NCBI GenBank assembly: GCA_964396895.1
Contig: CAYNGJ010000012.1
Coordinates: 60,528-124,527, forward strand
Direction of reading: 5' to 3'
DNA length: 64,000 bases
Source of the DNA: UBA2334 sp964396895
GTDB lineage: Bacteria > Pseudomonadota > Gammaproteobacteria > Burkholderiales > Burkholderiaceae_C
The notes under the pieces: generated by a model
The model's database searches: none
Told to the model about the DNA's origin: nothing
The model's input: only the letters and a program-made list of their open reading frames with translations
Part shown: piece by piece, positions 8,700-17,041 of the stretch
Layout: the number at the start of each line of letters is the position of its first letter
Numbering within the stretch: the stretch's first letter is position 1
Position numbers and translations under genes: made by a program

Positions 8700-9254
8700 A
8701 TGTCGCTTCCACCCGCATCTTCCGTCCACACCATCCGCCCCAGCGTGGATGGGGACCTCGTCGCCATCACCCGCATATACGCGCACAACGTGCTCAACGG
8801 CACCGGCACTTTTGAAACCAGCCCCCCCAGCGAAGAAGACATGCGCGCGCGCCGCGCCGATGTGCTGGGCAAAAACCTGCCCTGGATCGTGCTGGAACTG
8901 GGCGGCCAAGTGGTCGGGTTCGCCTACGGCAACTGGTTCAAACCCCGGCCGGCTTATCGCTTTTCGGTGGAAGACTCCATTTACCTCGCCCCGGAAGCCC
9001 TGGGCAAAGGCCTGGGCAAGCTGCTCATGACCGAACTGCTGCTGCAACTGGAGCGCAGGGGCATCCGCAAAGTCATGGCCGTGATCGGCGACTCCGCCAA
9101 CCTGGGCTCCATCGGCGTGCACCGCAGCGCCGGATTCGAGCATGTGGGTGTGATCGATTCATGCGGCTGGAAGTTTGGCCGTTGGCTGGACATTGTGCTG
9201 ATGCAAAAAACCCTGGGCCTTGGCAACACCACCCCGCCCGAGGGCACACAGTGA
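8700..9254 (+). CDS. GNAT family N-acetyltransferase (phosphinothricin acetyltransferase-like)
   Basis: A 184-residue cytoplasmic acetyl-CoA-dependent transferase. Features are the N-terminal TIRPSVDGDLVAITRIYAHNV, the substrate segment GTGTFETSPPSEEDM typical of the Pat/Bar-like subgroup, and the acetyl-CoA pyrophosphate loop LGKGLGKLLM. ATG at 8700 begins the family alignment; an in-frame start at 8667 adds 11 unmatched residues. Known members acetylate amino acid analogues such as methionine sulfone or phosphinothricin; the natural substrate here is unknown. Its stop overlaps the GTG start of the next gene, indicating translational coupling. Confidence 0.88.
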   Translation: MSLPPASSVHTIRPSVDGDLVAITRIYAHNVLNGTGTFETSPPSEEDMRARRADVLGKNLPWIVLELGGQVVGFAYGNWFKPRPAYRFSVEDSIYLAPEALGKGLGKLLMTELLLQLERRGIRKVMAVIGDSANLGSIGVHRSAGFEHVGVIDSCGWKFGRWLDIVLMQKTLGLGNTTPPEGTQ

Positions 9255-9715
9255 GCATCCGGCGGGCCAAGAACAAAACACTGGCAGCGGCCTTGGCCGC
9301 GTTCGGCGGCTCCATGGGGCTGCACCGGTTTTACCTGTACGGCATGGGCGATGTGGTGGCCTGGGTGTTTCCCATTCCGTCTGCGCTGGGCTGGTGGGGG
9401 GTGGAGCGCATGCGCCTGTACGGCCAGGACGACGTGTTGAGTTGGCTCCTGATTCCCCTGCTCGGCCTGAGCCTGACCGTGGGCTGCCTGATGGCCATCG
9501 TGTACGCCCTGACCCCGCAGGAGCAGTGGAATGCCAGGCACAACCCTCAATTCCCCGCCGACACGCCTGCAGGTCGCAGCCACGCACTGACGGTGGCCGT
9601 GCTGGTGTTTGCCTTGCTTGCAGGCACCATTGCCTTCATGGGCAGTCTGGCCTTCAGCGTGCAAAAGTATTTCGAACACGCCGCCGCAACGGACAGCCCC
9701 CAAGACCCCTCCTGA
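9251..9715 (+). CDS. TM2-domain membrane protein
   Basis: A 154-residue inner-membrane protein. The N-terminal TM2 domain reads KNKTLAAALAAFGGSMGLHRFYLY, a hydrophobic segment followed by the GLHRFY motif, and at least two more hydrophobic segments follow (around residues 75-95 and 115-135). The start is GTG at 9251, overlapping the GNAT stop codon (GTGA), with GAGGG just upstream. TM2 proteins have no settled biochemical role. Confidence 0.82.
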   Translation: MSIRRAKNKTLAAALAAFGGSMGLHRFYLYGMGDVVAWVFPIPSALGWWGVERMRLYGQDDVLSWLLIPLLGLSLTVGCLMAIVYALTPQEQWNARHNPQFPADTPAGRSHALTVAVLVFALLAGTIAFMGSLAFSVQKYFEHAAATDSPQDPS

Positions 9716-9755
9716 TGGACGCCCTGGGTCGAGGGTTGAGGGCAGTCCCAACCAC

Positions 9756-10721
9756 TCAGGCCATCAGCAGCATGATGGCGCTCAGCGTGAACAAGGCCAT
9801 GACCGTGGACACGCCCAGGCTGGCCGTGACGAAGTCGTGCGCCACGCCGTAGCGCTGCGACAGCAGGAACACATTGGCCCCCATGGGCAAACCCGCCGCC
9901 ACCACCATCACGGTGAGCGCCAGCCCTTCTATGCCCATGGCCCAGGCGCTGATGCCCACCAGCAACGGCTGGACCAGGTTTTTGCACACACACACCACCA
10001 GCGCCTGCCGCCAATGTGCGGCCATCCGGTTGCTGGCCAGTGTCGCACCCACCAGCACCAGGGCCAAGGGGCCAAAGGCGTTGCCCAACAGCGCCAACGG
10101 CTTGTCCACCTCGGCAGGCAATTGCCAACCCGTCTGGGCAAACAACAAGCCACCAATGATGGGCAGGGGAATGGGTTGCAATAACACGCCCTTGAAGGCC
10201 CTGCCGGCTGTCGCCAGGGCTGCCCACCAGCGCGCCCATCCCGATGCAGAAGCAAAACCACCCGATGCCCTGGCCGTGGCCAACTCCAGCACCACGGTGG
10301 ACGCGGTCAACAGAATGATGTTCTGAACGGACACCAGCGTGAGCAAGGTGACCAGCCCTTCTTGGCCATAGGCCAGACCCACCAGGGTGATGCCAATCAT
10401 GACCATGTTGGAAAACACGCCAGCCAGCGCCATGACCACCCCTTTGGTGTGGTAGCCGAAAAAGGCCACCATGGCGGCCAGCAACCCCAGTGAAGCCAAA
10501 TAGTAGGCGGCAATGGGGGTGAGGTCCAGTTGGTCCAGGTGTACCGAACTCATGGTCCGAAACAGCAACGCCGGAATGAGCAAGTTGAAGGTGAGGCGAG
10601 ACAGATCCTTGATGGCCTCGCCCCTGACCCACCCCACGCGCCCGGCAACCACCCCGGCAGCGATGAGCAAAAAAACAGGCGTCAAAGACGCCAGAACGGG
10701 TTGGGCAGCTTGGAAGTTCAC
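9756..10721 (-). CDS. AEC family transporter (auxin efflux carrier-like permease)
   Basis: A 321-residue inner-membrane permease with about ten hydrophobic segments in two halves, matching the bacterial AEC/MdcF family. Characterised bacterial members export or import carboxylates such as malonate or malate; substrate is not predictable here. The start is GTG at 10721 (MNFQAAQPVLASLTPVFLLI). It is convergent with the TM2 gene and lies downstream of the diguanylate cyclase cassette on the same strand, separated by 89 bases. Confidence 0.85.
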   Translation of the reverse strand: MNFQAAQPVLASLTPVFLLIAAGVVAGRVGWVRGEAIKDLSRLTFNLLIPALLFRTMSSVHLDQLDLTPIAAYYLASLGLLAAMVAFFGYHTKGVVMALAGVFSNMVMIGITLVGLAYGQEGLVTLLTLVSVQNIILLTASTVVLELATARASGGFASASGWARWWAALATAGRAFKGVLLQPIPLPIIGGLLFAQTGWQLPAEVDKPLALLGNAFGPLALVLVGATLASNRMAAHWRQALVVCVCKNLVQPLLVGISAWAMGIEGLALTVMVVAAGLPMGANVFLLSQRYGVAHDFVTASLGVSTVMALFTLSAIMLLMA

Positions 10722-10810
10722 CCCATGATGTTATGCCACCGCCCTGCTCCCTTGGCCGACTTGGCGCACGGGACTGACCGGGCGGGGGCAGGCACAGGCG
10801 GCCGATGGGT

Positions 10811-11053
10811 TCAATGCGCGTGCCGCAACCCGCAGTATTTTCCGATGGCCAAGCCTTTGCAGGCCGTTTGCAGCTCGGCCATGCAAGCCTTTTCGCCCCG
10901 CTTGGCCTCCAGGCATTTGGCCATGCCCTCGTGGGCCACTGCCATGGCCCGGTGACGGGCCACATCTTCGGCCATTTCTTGGTCAGAGTGGGTTTGGGCC
11001 CAGACCGACAGCGACAGCAACCCAGCACCAACCAATACCCACACATTTTTCAT
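10811..11053 (-). CDS. Small secreted cysteine-containing protein of unknown function
   Basis: 80 residues, not recognised as a named family. An N-terminal signal peptide (MKNVWVLVGAGLLSLSVWAQ) is followed by a short helical, charged mature region of about 60 residues with four cysteines (KC, AC, AC, YC), suggesting two disulfides in the periplasm, and a His-containing end (RHAH). It begins 3 bases after the stop of the diguanylate cyclase gene, so it is the third gene of the binding protein/cyclase operon. Because of that linkage it may modulate the cyclase sensor domain, but nothing in the sequence proves it. Confidence 0.7.
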   Translation of the reverse strand: MKNVWVLVGAGLLSLSVWAQTHSDQEMAEDVARHRAMAVAHEGMAKCLEAKRGEKACMAELQTACKGLAIGKYCGLRHAH

Positions 11054-11056
11054 GAA

Positions 11057-12790
11057 TCAGTCCATTTCATTGACAACTGGCGCAGCGGGCGTGGCCAGAC
11101 GGTAGCCGTTGCGCCCGGACTGCTTGACCTCGTACATGGCCTCGTCGGCAGCGGTTTTCAACTGCTCCGCCGTGTCACCATCGACCGGGGTCCGACTGAT
11201 GCCAATGCTACAACCCACCGTCAACCGCAAGTCACCGTGGGAAATGGGTTCTGCCAAGGTCGCCATGAGCTTCAGGGCCAGCGCCTCCACCTGTTCCACA
11301 TCGGTCACGGATGTGACCAGCACCACAAATTCATCCCCCCCAATGCGGGCGGGGGTGTCCACCTCACGCGTGTTGTCCTTGATGCGCTGCGCCACCGCTT
11401 GCAGCACCACGTCGCCCGCCTCGTGCCCATGGGCATCGTTCACGTCTTTGAAACGGTCCAAATCCAGAAACAACAGCGCCAGCTGTGCGCCGTGGCGGCG
11501 GTAGTGGGCCAGTGCAGAGGCCAAGCGTTCATCAAACAAACGGCGGTTGGCCAGCCCGGTGAGGCCATCCAGGCGCGCCAAATCGGACAACTCCCGCCGA
11601 CTCACCTCCAACTCCTCCAGCTGATGGCTGATCAGATCCTGCATGCGGCTGAAGCTGCGGGCCAGGTCGCCAATTTCGTCCTGGCGGTGGGTGGGCAAGG
11701 TGGTGTAAACCTGACCTTGGGCAAAAAAACGGGCCGCCTGCCCAATGGCATTGATGGGCCTGGACAGTGCCCTGGCCAGCACCACCGCCACCAGCAGGCT
11801 GGCCAAGCTCAGCACCAACACAATGTTCAAAATGGCACCCTGCAAGTTGTTCACATCGGCCAGTACATCCGCCAAGGGCTGTGTCAATCCCAGGATGAAC
11901 GAGCCATCGCCGGACACCACCTCCGTTTCCTGCCTCAGGAACGCCGCCACCGATGGGCCACTCACCGGCCCACCCGCAGGCAGGTCAAACACCAACTCAT
12001 TGATGCGCTGTTGCACCAATGCCTGGGTGGGCGGCATCTGCTCCTGCACCAAGTGGCGCTGCCCACGGTCGAAACCAAAGCGCATGGCCGGGACGGGGTG
12101 CTGCAAAAAATCTCCCGCCGAGTTGGCCATGTACATGTGCACGCCCTTGGGCAAATCGGCAGACAGTTGTGCCAACGAACCTTCGAGGTCCACGTTGATG
12201 GCCACCACACCCAGCACCTCGCCAGACGCATCGGCCACGGGCATGACCATGATGACCGTGGGTTTTCCCTCGCCCAAGTGGGTGCCCGTCTCGTGACTGA
12301 CGGCCAAGCGAGACAAGTAGGTTTGGCCAGCTGCCAGCCTCAGACCCTCTGACACATAGGCGTAGTGACCTTTTTCTTGCAAGTCGGGCTCAGCGATGCG
12401 CACTGGACCGGTCACGGTCCGGTCGACGCGAACCACCTCCAGCCCGTGCTCGTGCACGCCGATGAGGCGAATTTGAATGAACGGTGGCTGCGACTGCATC
12501 ATGGACGCAAACAGCGTGGCCACGCCGTCCAGGGTGGCGGTGTTGGAGCGCTGCAGCGCGGTCAGGACCAACGGGTGACTGGCCAGCAACCGCAGGTTGC
12601 GCGACACCCCTTCGCGCGTGGCCGCCGTGCGCCTGGCCAGGGCGTGCGCAGACACCATCAGCTCGGCCTTGGCCGACGCCACCATGATGTCGCGGCTGGC
12701 ATGGTAGATGTAGTAGCCCGTCAAACCCGCAGCCAGCGCCCCCACCAGTGCCAGCACCAGCGCCAGACGGGCCGCAATGCCGAGTTTCAT
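11057..12790 (-). CDS. Membrane diguanylate cyclase with periplasmic sensor domain, HAMP and GGDEF
   Basis: 577 residues. Order: transmembrane segment (about residues 8-28), a periplasmic region of roughly 270 residues with a Cache-like pattern (YVSEGLRLAAGQTYLSRLAVS), a second transmembrane segment (about 305-328), HAMP, short coiled coil, then GGDEF. The active site is intact (GGDEF near residue 480) and the product-inhibition I-site is present as REVD nine residues earlier. It should synthesise c-di-GMP under control of a periplasmic signal. Its start codon overlaps the stop of a PotD-like binding protein (ATGA), which points to a binding protein that presents ligand to this sensor, as in the NspS-MbaA polyamine system. 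Confidence 0.92.
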   Translation of the reverse strand: MKLGIAARLALVLALVGALAAGLTGYYIYHASRDIMVASAKAELMVSAHALARRTAATREGVSRNLRLLASHPLVLTALQRSNTATLDGVATLFASMMQSQPPFIQIRLIGVHEHGLEVVRVDRTVTGPVRIAEPDLQEKGHYAYVSEGLRLAAGQTYLSRLAVSHETGTHLGEGKPTVIMVMPVADASGEVLGVVAINVDLEGSLAQLSADLPKGVHMYMANSAGDFLQHPVPAMRFGFDRGQRHLVQEQMPPTQALVQQRINELVFDLPAGGPVSGPSVAAFLRQETEVVSGDGSFILGLTQPLADVLADVNNLQGAILNIVLVLSLASLLVAVVLARALSRPINAIGQAARFFAQGQVYTTLPTHRQDEIGDLARSFSRMQDLISHQLEELEVSRRELSDLARLDGLTGLANRRLFDERLASALAHYRRHGAQLALLFLDLDRFKDVNDAHGHEAGDVVLQAVAQRIKDNTREVDTPARIGGDEFVVLVTSVTDVEQVEALALKLMATLAEPISHGDLRLTVGCSIGISRTPVDGDTAEQLKTAADEAMYEVKQSGRNGYRLATPAAPVVNEMD

Positions 12791-13848
12791 GCGGTCATCA
12801 CCTTGGCGAAGCGATCACCCGACACGATGCGGCCCCACAGGCGGTTGCGCCGATCGTCGTCTTCTGGCGGCTGTAACCACACCAGCTTGTCGTTGGGCTG
12901 GGTATACGAGGGCTCCTGTAAGGTGTTGCTCAAGCCTTGACGGCTGACCAGCAGACCACTGGCCTGGGGCCCCAGCAGGTGGTCGATCCACGCCGCTGCG
13001 AGGGCGGCGTCGTTTGCGCCACTGGAAATGGCCCAGCAGTCCAGCCAGGCCAGCGCGCCTTCACGGGGAATGGCGTAACCCAGCGCCAGCCCAGCCCGGT
13101 TGAAAAGCTGCCACTGCTGGGATCCATAGTTGGCCAACATCAGCACCGCCTGTTTCTGCTTGAACAGCGCCAACGATTCTTCTGGCTGGGTGTAAAACGC
13201 CGCCACGTTGCGCCGCAGGGCAATGAGTTTGTGCACCACTTGCGGCCAGTCCTTTTCGCCCAAACGAAAGGGCAAAGGCAAACCCAGGGCCTGTGCGGCC
13301 AAGGAAAAGTTGTGGGTTCCCCCGTTGTAGGCCAGCACCTTGCCCTGGTGGCGAGCCTCCCAAAGGGCCGCAATGCTGCTGGGCGGTTGCGCAAAGTGTG
13401 CGCGGTCGTACATCAGGCCCATTTCGGCATAGGTGAAGGGAATGGCCATGGTCCGGCCCCCATGCACCAGCCCTTGAATGTGCTGCACCTGCTGAAAACG
13501 CGGCAGCTGTCGCCCCACGGCAGGCACCGCAGACAAGGGAACGGGTTGGACGAGCCCTTGGCGAATGCAACGCTGCAATTCGGCGGTGTTGATGGCGAAC
13601 ACATCGAAGTCGGCCCCGCCACGTGCGCTGATGCGCCGCCACAGCACCTCGTCCGAATCCACGGTGGTGACCTCCACCTTGACCTGCTGCCCAACCTCGA
13701 AGGCCTTGACCACCTCAGGCTCGGCGTACCCCGGCCACGCGAGCACCCTCAGCGTCTTGGCAGGCGCTGCGTGGGCAAGCGGCAAACCGAAAGCCAGGCC
13801 CAGCGCGGACAGGTGGCACAGGTGTTGACGTCTGGAACAAGCATCCAT
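12787..13848 (-). CDS. Periplasmic polyamine-type (PotD/NspS-like) substrate-binding protein
   Basis: 353 residues with a twin-arginine-like signal (SRRQHLCHLSALG, cleavage near LAHAAPAK). The mature protein starts KTLRVLAWPGYAEPEVVKAFE, typical of spermidine/putrescine-binding proteins of extracellular solute-binding family 1/8. No permease or ATPase gene is nearby. Instead its last codons overlap the start of a membrane diguanylate cyclase. In Vibrio cholerae the PotD-like NspS acts as a sensor for the c-di-GMP enzyme MbaA rather than in transport; the same role is inferred here. The ligand could be a polyamine or another cationic compound. Confidence 0.85.
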   Translation of the reverse strand: MDACSRRQHLCHLSALGLAFGLPLAHAAPAKTLRVLAWPGYAEPEVVKAFEVGQQVKVEVTTVDSDEVLWRRISARGGADFDVFAINTAELQRCIRQGLVQPVPLSAVPAVGRQLPRFQQVQHIQGLVHGGRTMAIPFTYAEMGLMYDRAHFAQPPSSIAALWEARHQGKVLAYNGGTHNFSLAAQALGLPLPFRLGEKDWPQVVHKLIALRRNVAAFYTQPEESLALFKQKQAVLMLANYGSQQWQLFNRAGLALGYAIPREGALAWLDCWAISSGANDAALAAAWIDHLLGPQASGLLVSRQGLSNTLQEPSYTQPNDKLVWLQPPEDDDRRNRLWGRIVSGDRFAKVMTA

Positions 13849-13950
13849 GGTGGGCAGGCGATGTCGCTGAAATGGTTGCTGGTCGAAGCACCACTGTACT
13901 GCAAAGCCCCGATGAGAGACATGGGGATTCCCCCAGTCAATTTTCAGTAT

Positions 13951-13999
13951 GTTATTGGCCTTCAGCGCTTGTTATTATTGATGTTATAGCTACTCATTT
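13951..13999. repeat. AT-rich intergenic repeat copy
   Basis: Contains CAGCGCTTGTTATTATTGA followed by TATAGCTACTCATTT, sharing AGCGCTT, TTATT and AGCTA elements with other intergenic copies. It overlaps the msrA stop codon. Confidence 0.5.
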
Positions 14000-14602
14000 A
14001 TCCAATTCTGGAAACAAATCCCTGAATTTGGCCACCTTGGGGGCCGCCACCATGGCGCAGTAGCCTTGGTAGGGGTGCTGGGCAAAGTAGTTCTGGTGGT
14101 AGGCCTCGGCCGCGCAATAGTGGTCCAGGGGCAGCACTTCGGTCACCACCGGGCTGCCCCATTCCCCGCGCAGGTTCATGTCGTGCACCATGGCCGCCGC
14201 CAGCACCTGCTGGTCGGGCGTGGTGAAGTAAATGCCACTGCGGTATTGGCTGCCCACGTCGTTGCCCTGGCGGTTCAGGGTGGTGGGGTCGTGGATGGCA
14301 AAAAACACCTCCAGCAACTCGCCGGTGCTGACCCGGTCCGGGTCGTACACCAGCTTGACCACCTCGTTGTAACCGGTGTCGCCGGTGCACACCTGGTCAT
14401 AGCTTGGCCGGGAATAGCGCCGTGCGTCGCCGTTGGCGTAACCGGACTCCACATCCAACACGCCACGCACGCGCAAAAACACCGCCTCGGTGCACCAGAA
14501 ACACCCGCCTCCCAGCACCAAGGTGAGGGGGGTGACGGGCTCGGAGTCGATCATCACGGGCGACGGAGCAGCGGTGGAAGGGGCTTCGGTCTGAGGGTTC
14601 AT
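13994..14602 (-). CDS. msrA: Peptide-methionine (S)-S-oxide reductase MsrA
   Basis: Reduces S-methionine sulfoxide in proteins, repairing oxidative damage with thioredoxin as reductant. The 202-residue product has the catalytic motif GGGCFWCTEA near residue 30 and a resolving cysteine near the C-terminus (PYQGYCAMV). ATG at 14602 is chosen; an in-frame start further upstream adds residues outside the family. The leader before the catalytic motif is about 30 residues, slightly long but not a clear signal peptide. It is followed by the LysR gene upstream on the same strand. Confidence 0.95.
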   Translation of the reverse strand: MNPQTEAPSTAAPSPVMIDSEPVTPLTLVLGGGCFWCTEAVFLRVRGVLDVESGYANGDARRYSRPSYDQVCTGDTGYNEVVKLVYDPDRVSTGELLEVFFAIHDPTTLNRQGNDVGSQYRSGIYFTTPDQQVLAAAMVHDMNLRGEWGSPVVTEVLPLDHYCAAEAYHQNYFAQHPYQGYCAMVAAPKVAKFRDLFPELDK

Positions 14603-14689
14603 GGCGGTTCGGTCGGGTGGGGTGGCAGGGCATGCACGCGGGGCACCCCTGCCAATGTGCACGCCTTGTGCACTGCGCACAAGCCCGTT

Positions 14690-15610
14690 TTACCCGCTGA
14701 GGGCCACCTGGGTGCGAACCACGGCCAAAAAAGCTGACAAAGCGGCGTGGTTGCCACTGTCGGTGCGCTCGCGCCCGTCGCGCCACAGGCACCGGGTTTC
14801 GTAGGGCGGCGTGGCGTGCACCAAGGGCGCAAACACGGCGCCAGCCAGGCCGGAGCGCTGCAAGGCCTCGGGCACCAGCGCCACACCCATGCCCTGCGAC
14901 ACCAGGCTGACCACGCTGAGCCAGTGCCGCAACTCATGGCGCACACCGGGCTGCCAGCCCGACTGGGCACACAACGAGAGGATGCGGTCGTGGTAGTCGG
15001 GCGACACCTGGCGCGACACCACGGCCAGCGGCTCCTGGTCAAACCCGGCCAAATCCACCGGGGCTTGCGGCCACGCGCGCAGCGCCAGGGGGTGGGTGTG
15101 TGGCACACACGCCACCAAGGGCTGGCTGGCCACCAGAATCTGCGACAACCCCACCGGCACCTGGGCGGTGTGGACAAAACCCGCATCGAGCCGGTCACGG
15201 GCGAGTTCGGCCAGCTGCTCAGCCGAGCTCATTTCCCGCAGTTCCACCCGCAGGCGGGGGTGCGCGGCCTGGAAAGGGTGCAACACCTGGGGCAGCCCCC
15301 GGTACAGCATGGCGCCCACAAACCCGATGCGCAGGCTGCCCGCCTGGCCCTGGTCCACATCTTTGGCGAGTTGCATGGCCTGGCGGGCCTGCTCCAGCAA
15401 AGCCCGGGCCTGTGGCACCAGGGCCTGACCCGCTGCGGTGAGCTGCACCGACTTGCTGTTGCGCAAAAAAAGCCGTGCGCCCACCGAGGTTTCCAGCTGC
15501 TGGATGGCCACGCTCAGCGGGGGCTGAGACATGGCCAAGCGCTGGGCTGCACGGCCAAAATGCAGCTCTTCGGCCAAGACCAGAAAGCAACGCAGGTGCC
15601 TGAATTCCAT
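14690..15610 (-). CDS. LysR-family transcriptional regulator, divergent from gcdH
   Basis: 306 residues: N-terminal winged helix-turn-helix (MEFRHLRCFLVLAEELHFGR, then AAQRLAMSQPPLSVAIQQLE) and a C-terminal periplasmic-binding-protein-like effector domain. It is transcribed away from glutaryl-CoA dehydrogenase, and a T-N11-A LysR box lies in the 108-bp gap, so it probably controls gcdH in response to an intermediate of lysine, tryptophan or glutarate breakdown. The effector is unknown; this is inference from arrangement. Confidence 0.92.
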   Translation of the reverse strand: MEFRHLRCFLVLAEELHFGRAAQRLAMSQPPLSVAIQQLETSVGARLFLRNSKSVQLTAAGQALVPQARALLEQARQAMQLAKDVDQGQAGSLRIGFVGAMLYRGLPQVLHPFQAAHPRLRVELREMSSAEQLAELARDRLDAGFVHTAQVPVGLSQILVASQPLVACVPHTHPLALRAWPQAPVDLAGFDQEPLAVVSRQVSPDYHDRILSLCAQSGWQPGVRHELRHWLSVVSLVSQGMGVALVPEALQRSGLAGAVFAPLVHATPPYETRCLWRDGRERTDSGNHAALSAFLAVVRTQVALSG

Positions 15611-15636
15611 GGCCTCACCTTTAATCTGAAATTTGT

Positions 15637-15653
15637 ATTGTCGAATCCATAAT
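15637..15653. promoter_or_regulatory. LysR-type (T-N11-A) operator candidate
   Basis: ATT-N11-AAT in the divergent lysR/gcdH gap. A longer inverted pair ATTTGT/ACAAAT (15631 and 15665) brackets it. These match the generic LysR box; binding is not proven. Confidence 0.5.
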
Positions 15654-15718
15654 TGATATTAGACACAAATCATTGAAGACCCAACAATCCCCCATCCCAT
15701 TTTCACAAGGACACCCCC

Positions 15719-16915
15719 ATGAGCCCCCGTTTTCAGTGGAACGATGCCTTCCTGTTGAACGAGCAACTCAACGACGACGAGCGCGCCATCCAGGAAGCCG
15801 CCCAGCAGTACTGCCAAGACAAGCTGCAAACCCGCGTGCTGATGGCCGCCCGCCACGAGACCTTTGACCGCGACATCATGAGCGAAATGGGTGCCCTGGG
15901 CTTGCTGGGCTGCACCATAGAAGGCTATGGCTGCGCGGGCCTGAACCACGTCAGCTACGGCCTGGTGGCCCGCGAGGTGGAGCGCGTGGACAGCGGCTAC
16001 CGCAGCGCCATGAGCGTGCAAAGCAGCCTGGTGATGCACCCCATTCACGCCTACGGCAGCGAAGAACAGCGGCAAAAGTACCTGCCCAAGCTGGCCACCG
16101 GCGAGTGGGTGGGCTGCTTTGGCCTGACCGAGCCCAACCACGGCTCTGACCCCGCCAGCATGCTCAGCCGCGCCCGCCCGGTGGACGGTGGCTACATGCT
16201 CAAAGGCAACAAGATGTGGATCACCAACTCCCCAATAGCCGACGTGTTCGTGGTGTGGGCCAAACTGACCGACCCGGACGGCCACACCGGCGGGCAGGAA
16301 GCCATTCGCGGCTTCATCCTCGAAAAAGGCATGAAGGGCCTGTCAGCGCCCAAAATTGAAGGAAAAATGAGCCTGCGCGCCAGCATCACCGGTGAAATCG
16401 TCATGGACGATGTGTTTGTGCCCGAAAGCCAGTTGCTGCCCAACGTGAGCGGCCTCAAAGGCCCGTTTGGCTGCCTGAACAAGGCGCGCTTCGGCATTGC
16501 CTGGGGGGCACTGGGTGCGGCTGAAGACTGCTGGCACCGCGCCCGCCAGTACACGCTGGACCGCGTGCAGTTTGGTCGCCCGCTGGCGCAAAACCAGCTC
16601 ATCCAGAAGAAGCTGGCCGACATGCAAACCGAAATCACCCTGGGCCTGCAAGGCTGCCTGCGCGTGGGCCGCCTGATGGACGAAGGCAAAGCCGTGCCCG
16701 AAATGATCAGCCTCATCAAGCGCAACAGCTGCGGCAAGGCGCTGGACGTGGCGCGCATGGCCCGCGATATGCACGGCGGCAATGGCATTCACGATGAATA
16801 CCACGTCATTCGCCACATGATCAACCTGGAAACCGTGAACACCTACGAAGGCACCCACGACGTGCACGCCCTCATCCTTGGTCGGGCGCAAACGGGTTTG
16901 CAGGCGTTTTACTGA
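15719..16915 (+). CDS. gcdH: Glutaryl-CoA dehydrogenase
   Basis: FAD enzyme that oxidises and decarboxylates glutaryl-CoA to crotonyl-CoA in lysine, tryptophan and glutarate catabolism, passing electrons to ETF. The 398-residue protein has the acyl-CoA dehydrogenase segments GCFGLTEPNHGSDP and WITNSPIADVFVVWAK, and the C-terminal NTYEGTHDVHALILGRAQTG with the catalytic glutamate (about residue 377), a pattern diagnostic of GcdH. ATG at 15719 follows an AAGGA ribosome site. Divergent LysR gene upstream; a hairpin terminator follows at 16972-16992. Confidence 0.95.
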   Translation: MSPRFQWNDAFLLNEQLNDDERAIQEAAQQYCQDKLQTRVLMAARHETFDRDIMSEMGALGLLGCTIEGYGCAGLNHVSYGLVAREVERVDSGYRSAMSVQSSLVMHPIHAYGSEEQRQKYLPKLATGEWVGCFGLTEPNHGSDPASMLSRARPVDGGYMLKGNKMWITNSPIADVFVVWAKLTDPDGHTGGQEAIRGFILEKGMKGLSAPKIEGKMSLRASITGEIVMDDVFVPESQLLPNVSGLKGPFGCLNKARFGIAWGALGAAEDCWHRARQYTLDRVQFGRPLAQNQLIQKKLADMQTEITLGLQGCLRVGRLMDEGKAVPEMISLIKRNSCGKALDVARMARDMHGGNGIHDEYHVIRHMINLETVNTYEGTHDVHALILGRAQTGLQAFY

Positions 16916-16971
16916 ACTTAACGCAGCAAGGTATTCAATCACCACCAGCGCTAAAGTCCATTTAGACGTTA

Positions 16972-16992
16972 AACCTGCCACCCCAGCAGGTT
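16972..16992. terminator. Hairpin after gcdH
   Basis: AACCTGC and GCAGGTT form a 7-bp perfect stem with a 7-base loop; the following T-run is weak, so termination efficiency is uncertain. Confidence 0.5.
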
Positions 16993-17041
16993 GTGTGATC
17001 CCTGTGCCGCTCGGGTGGCGAAAACTGCTACCCTGCCGCCC

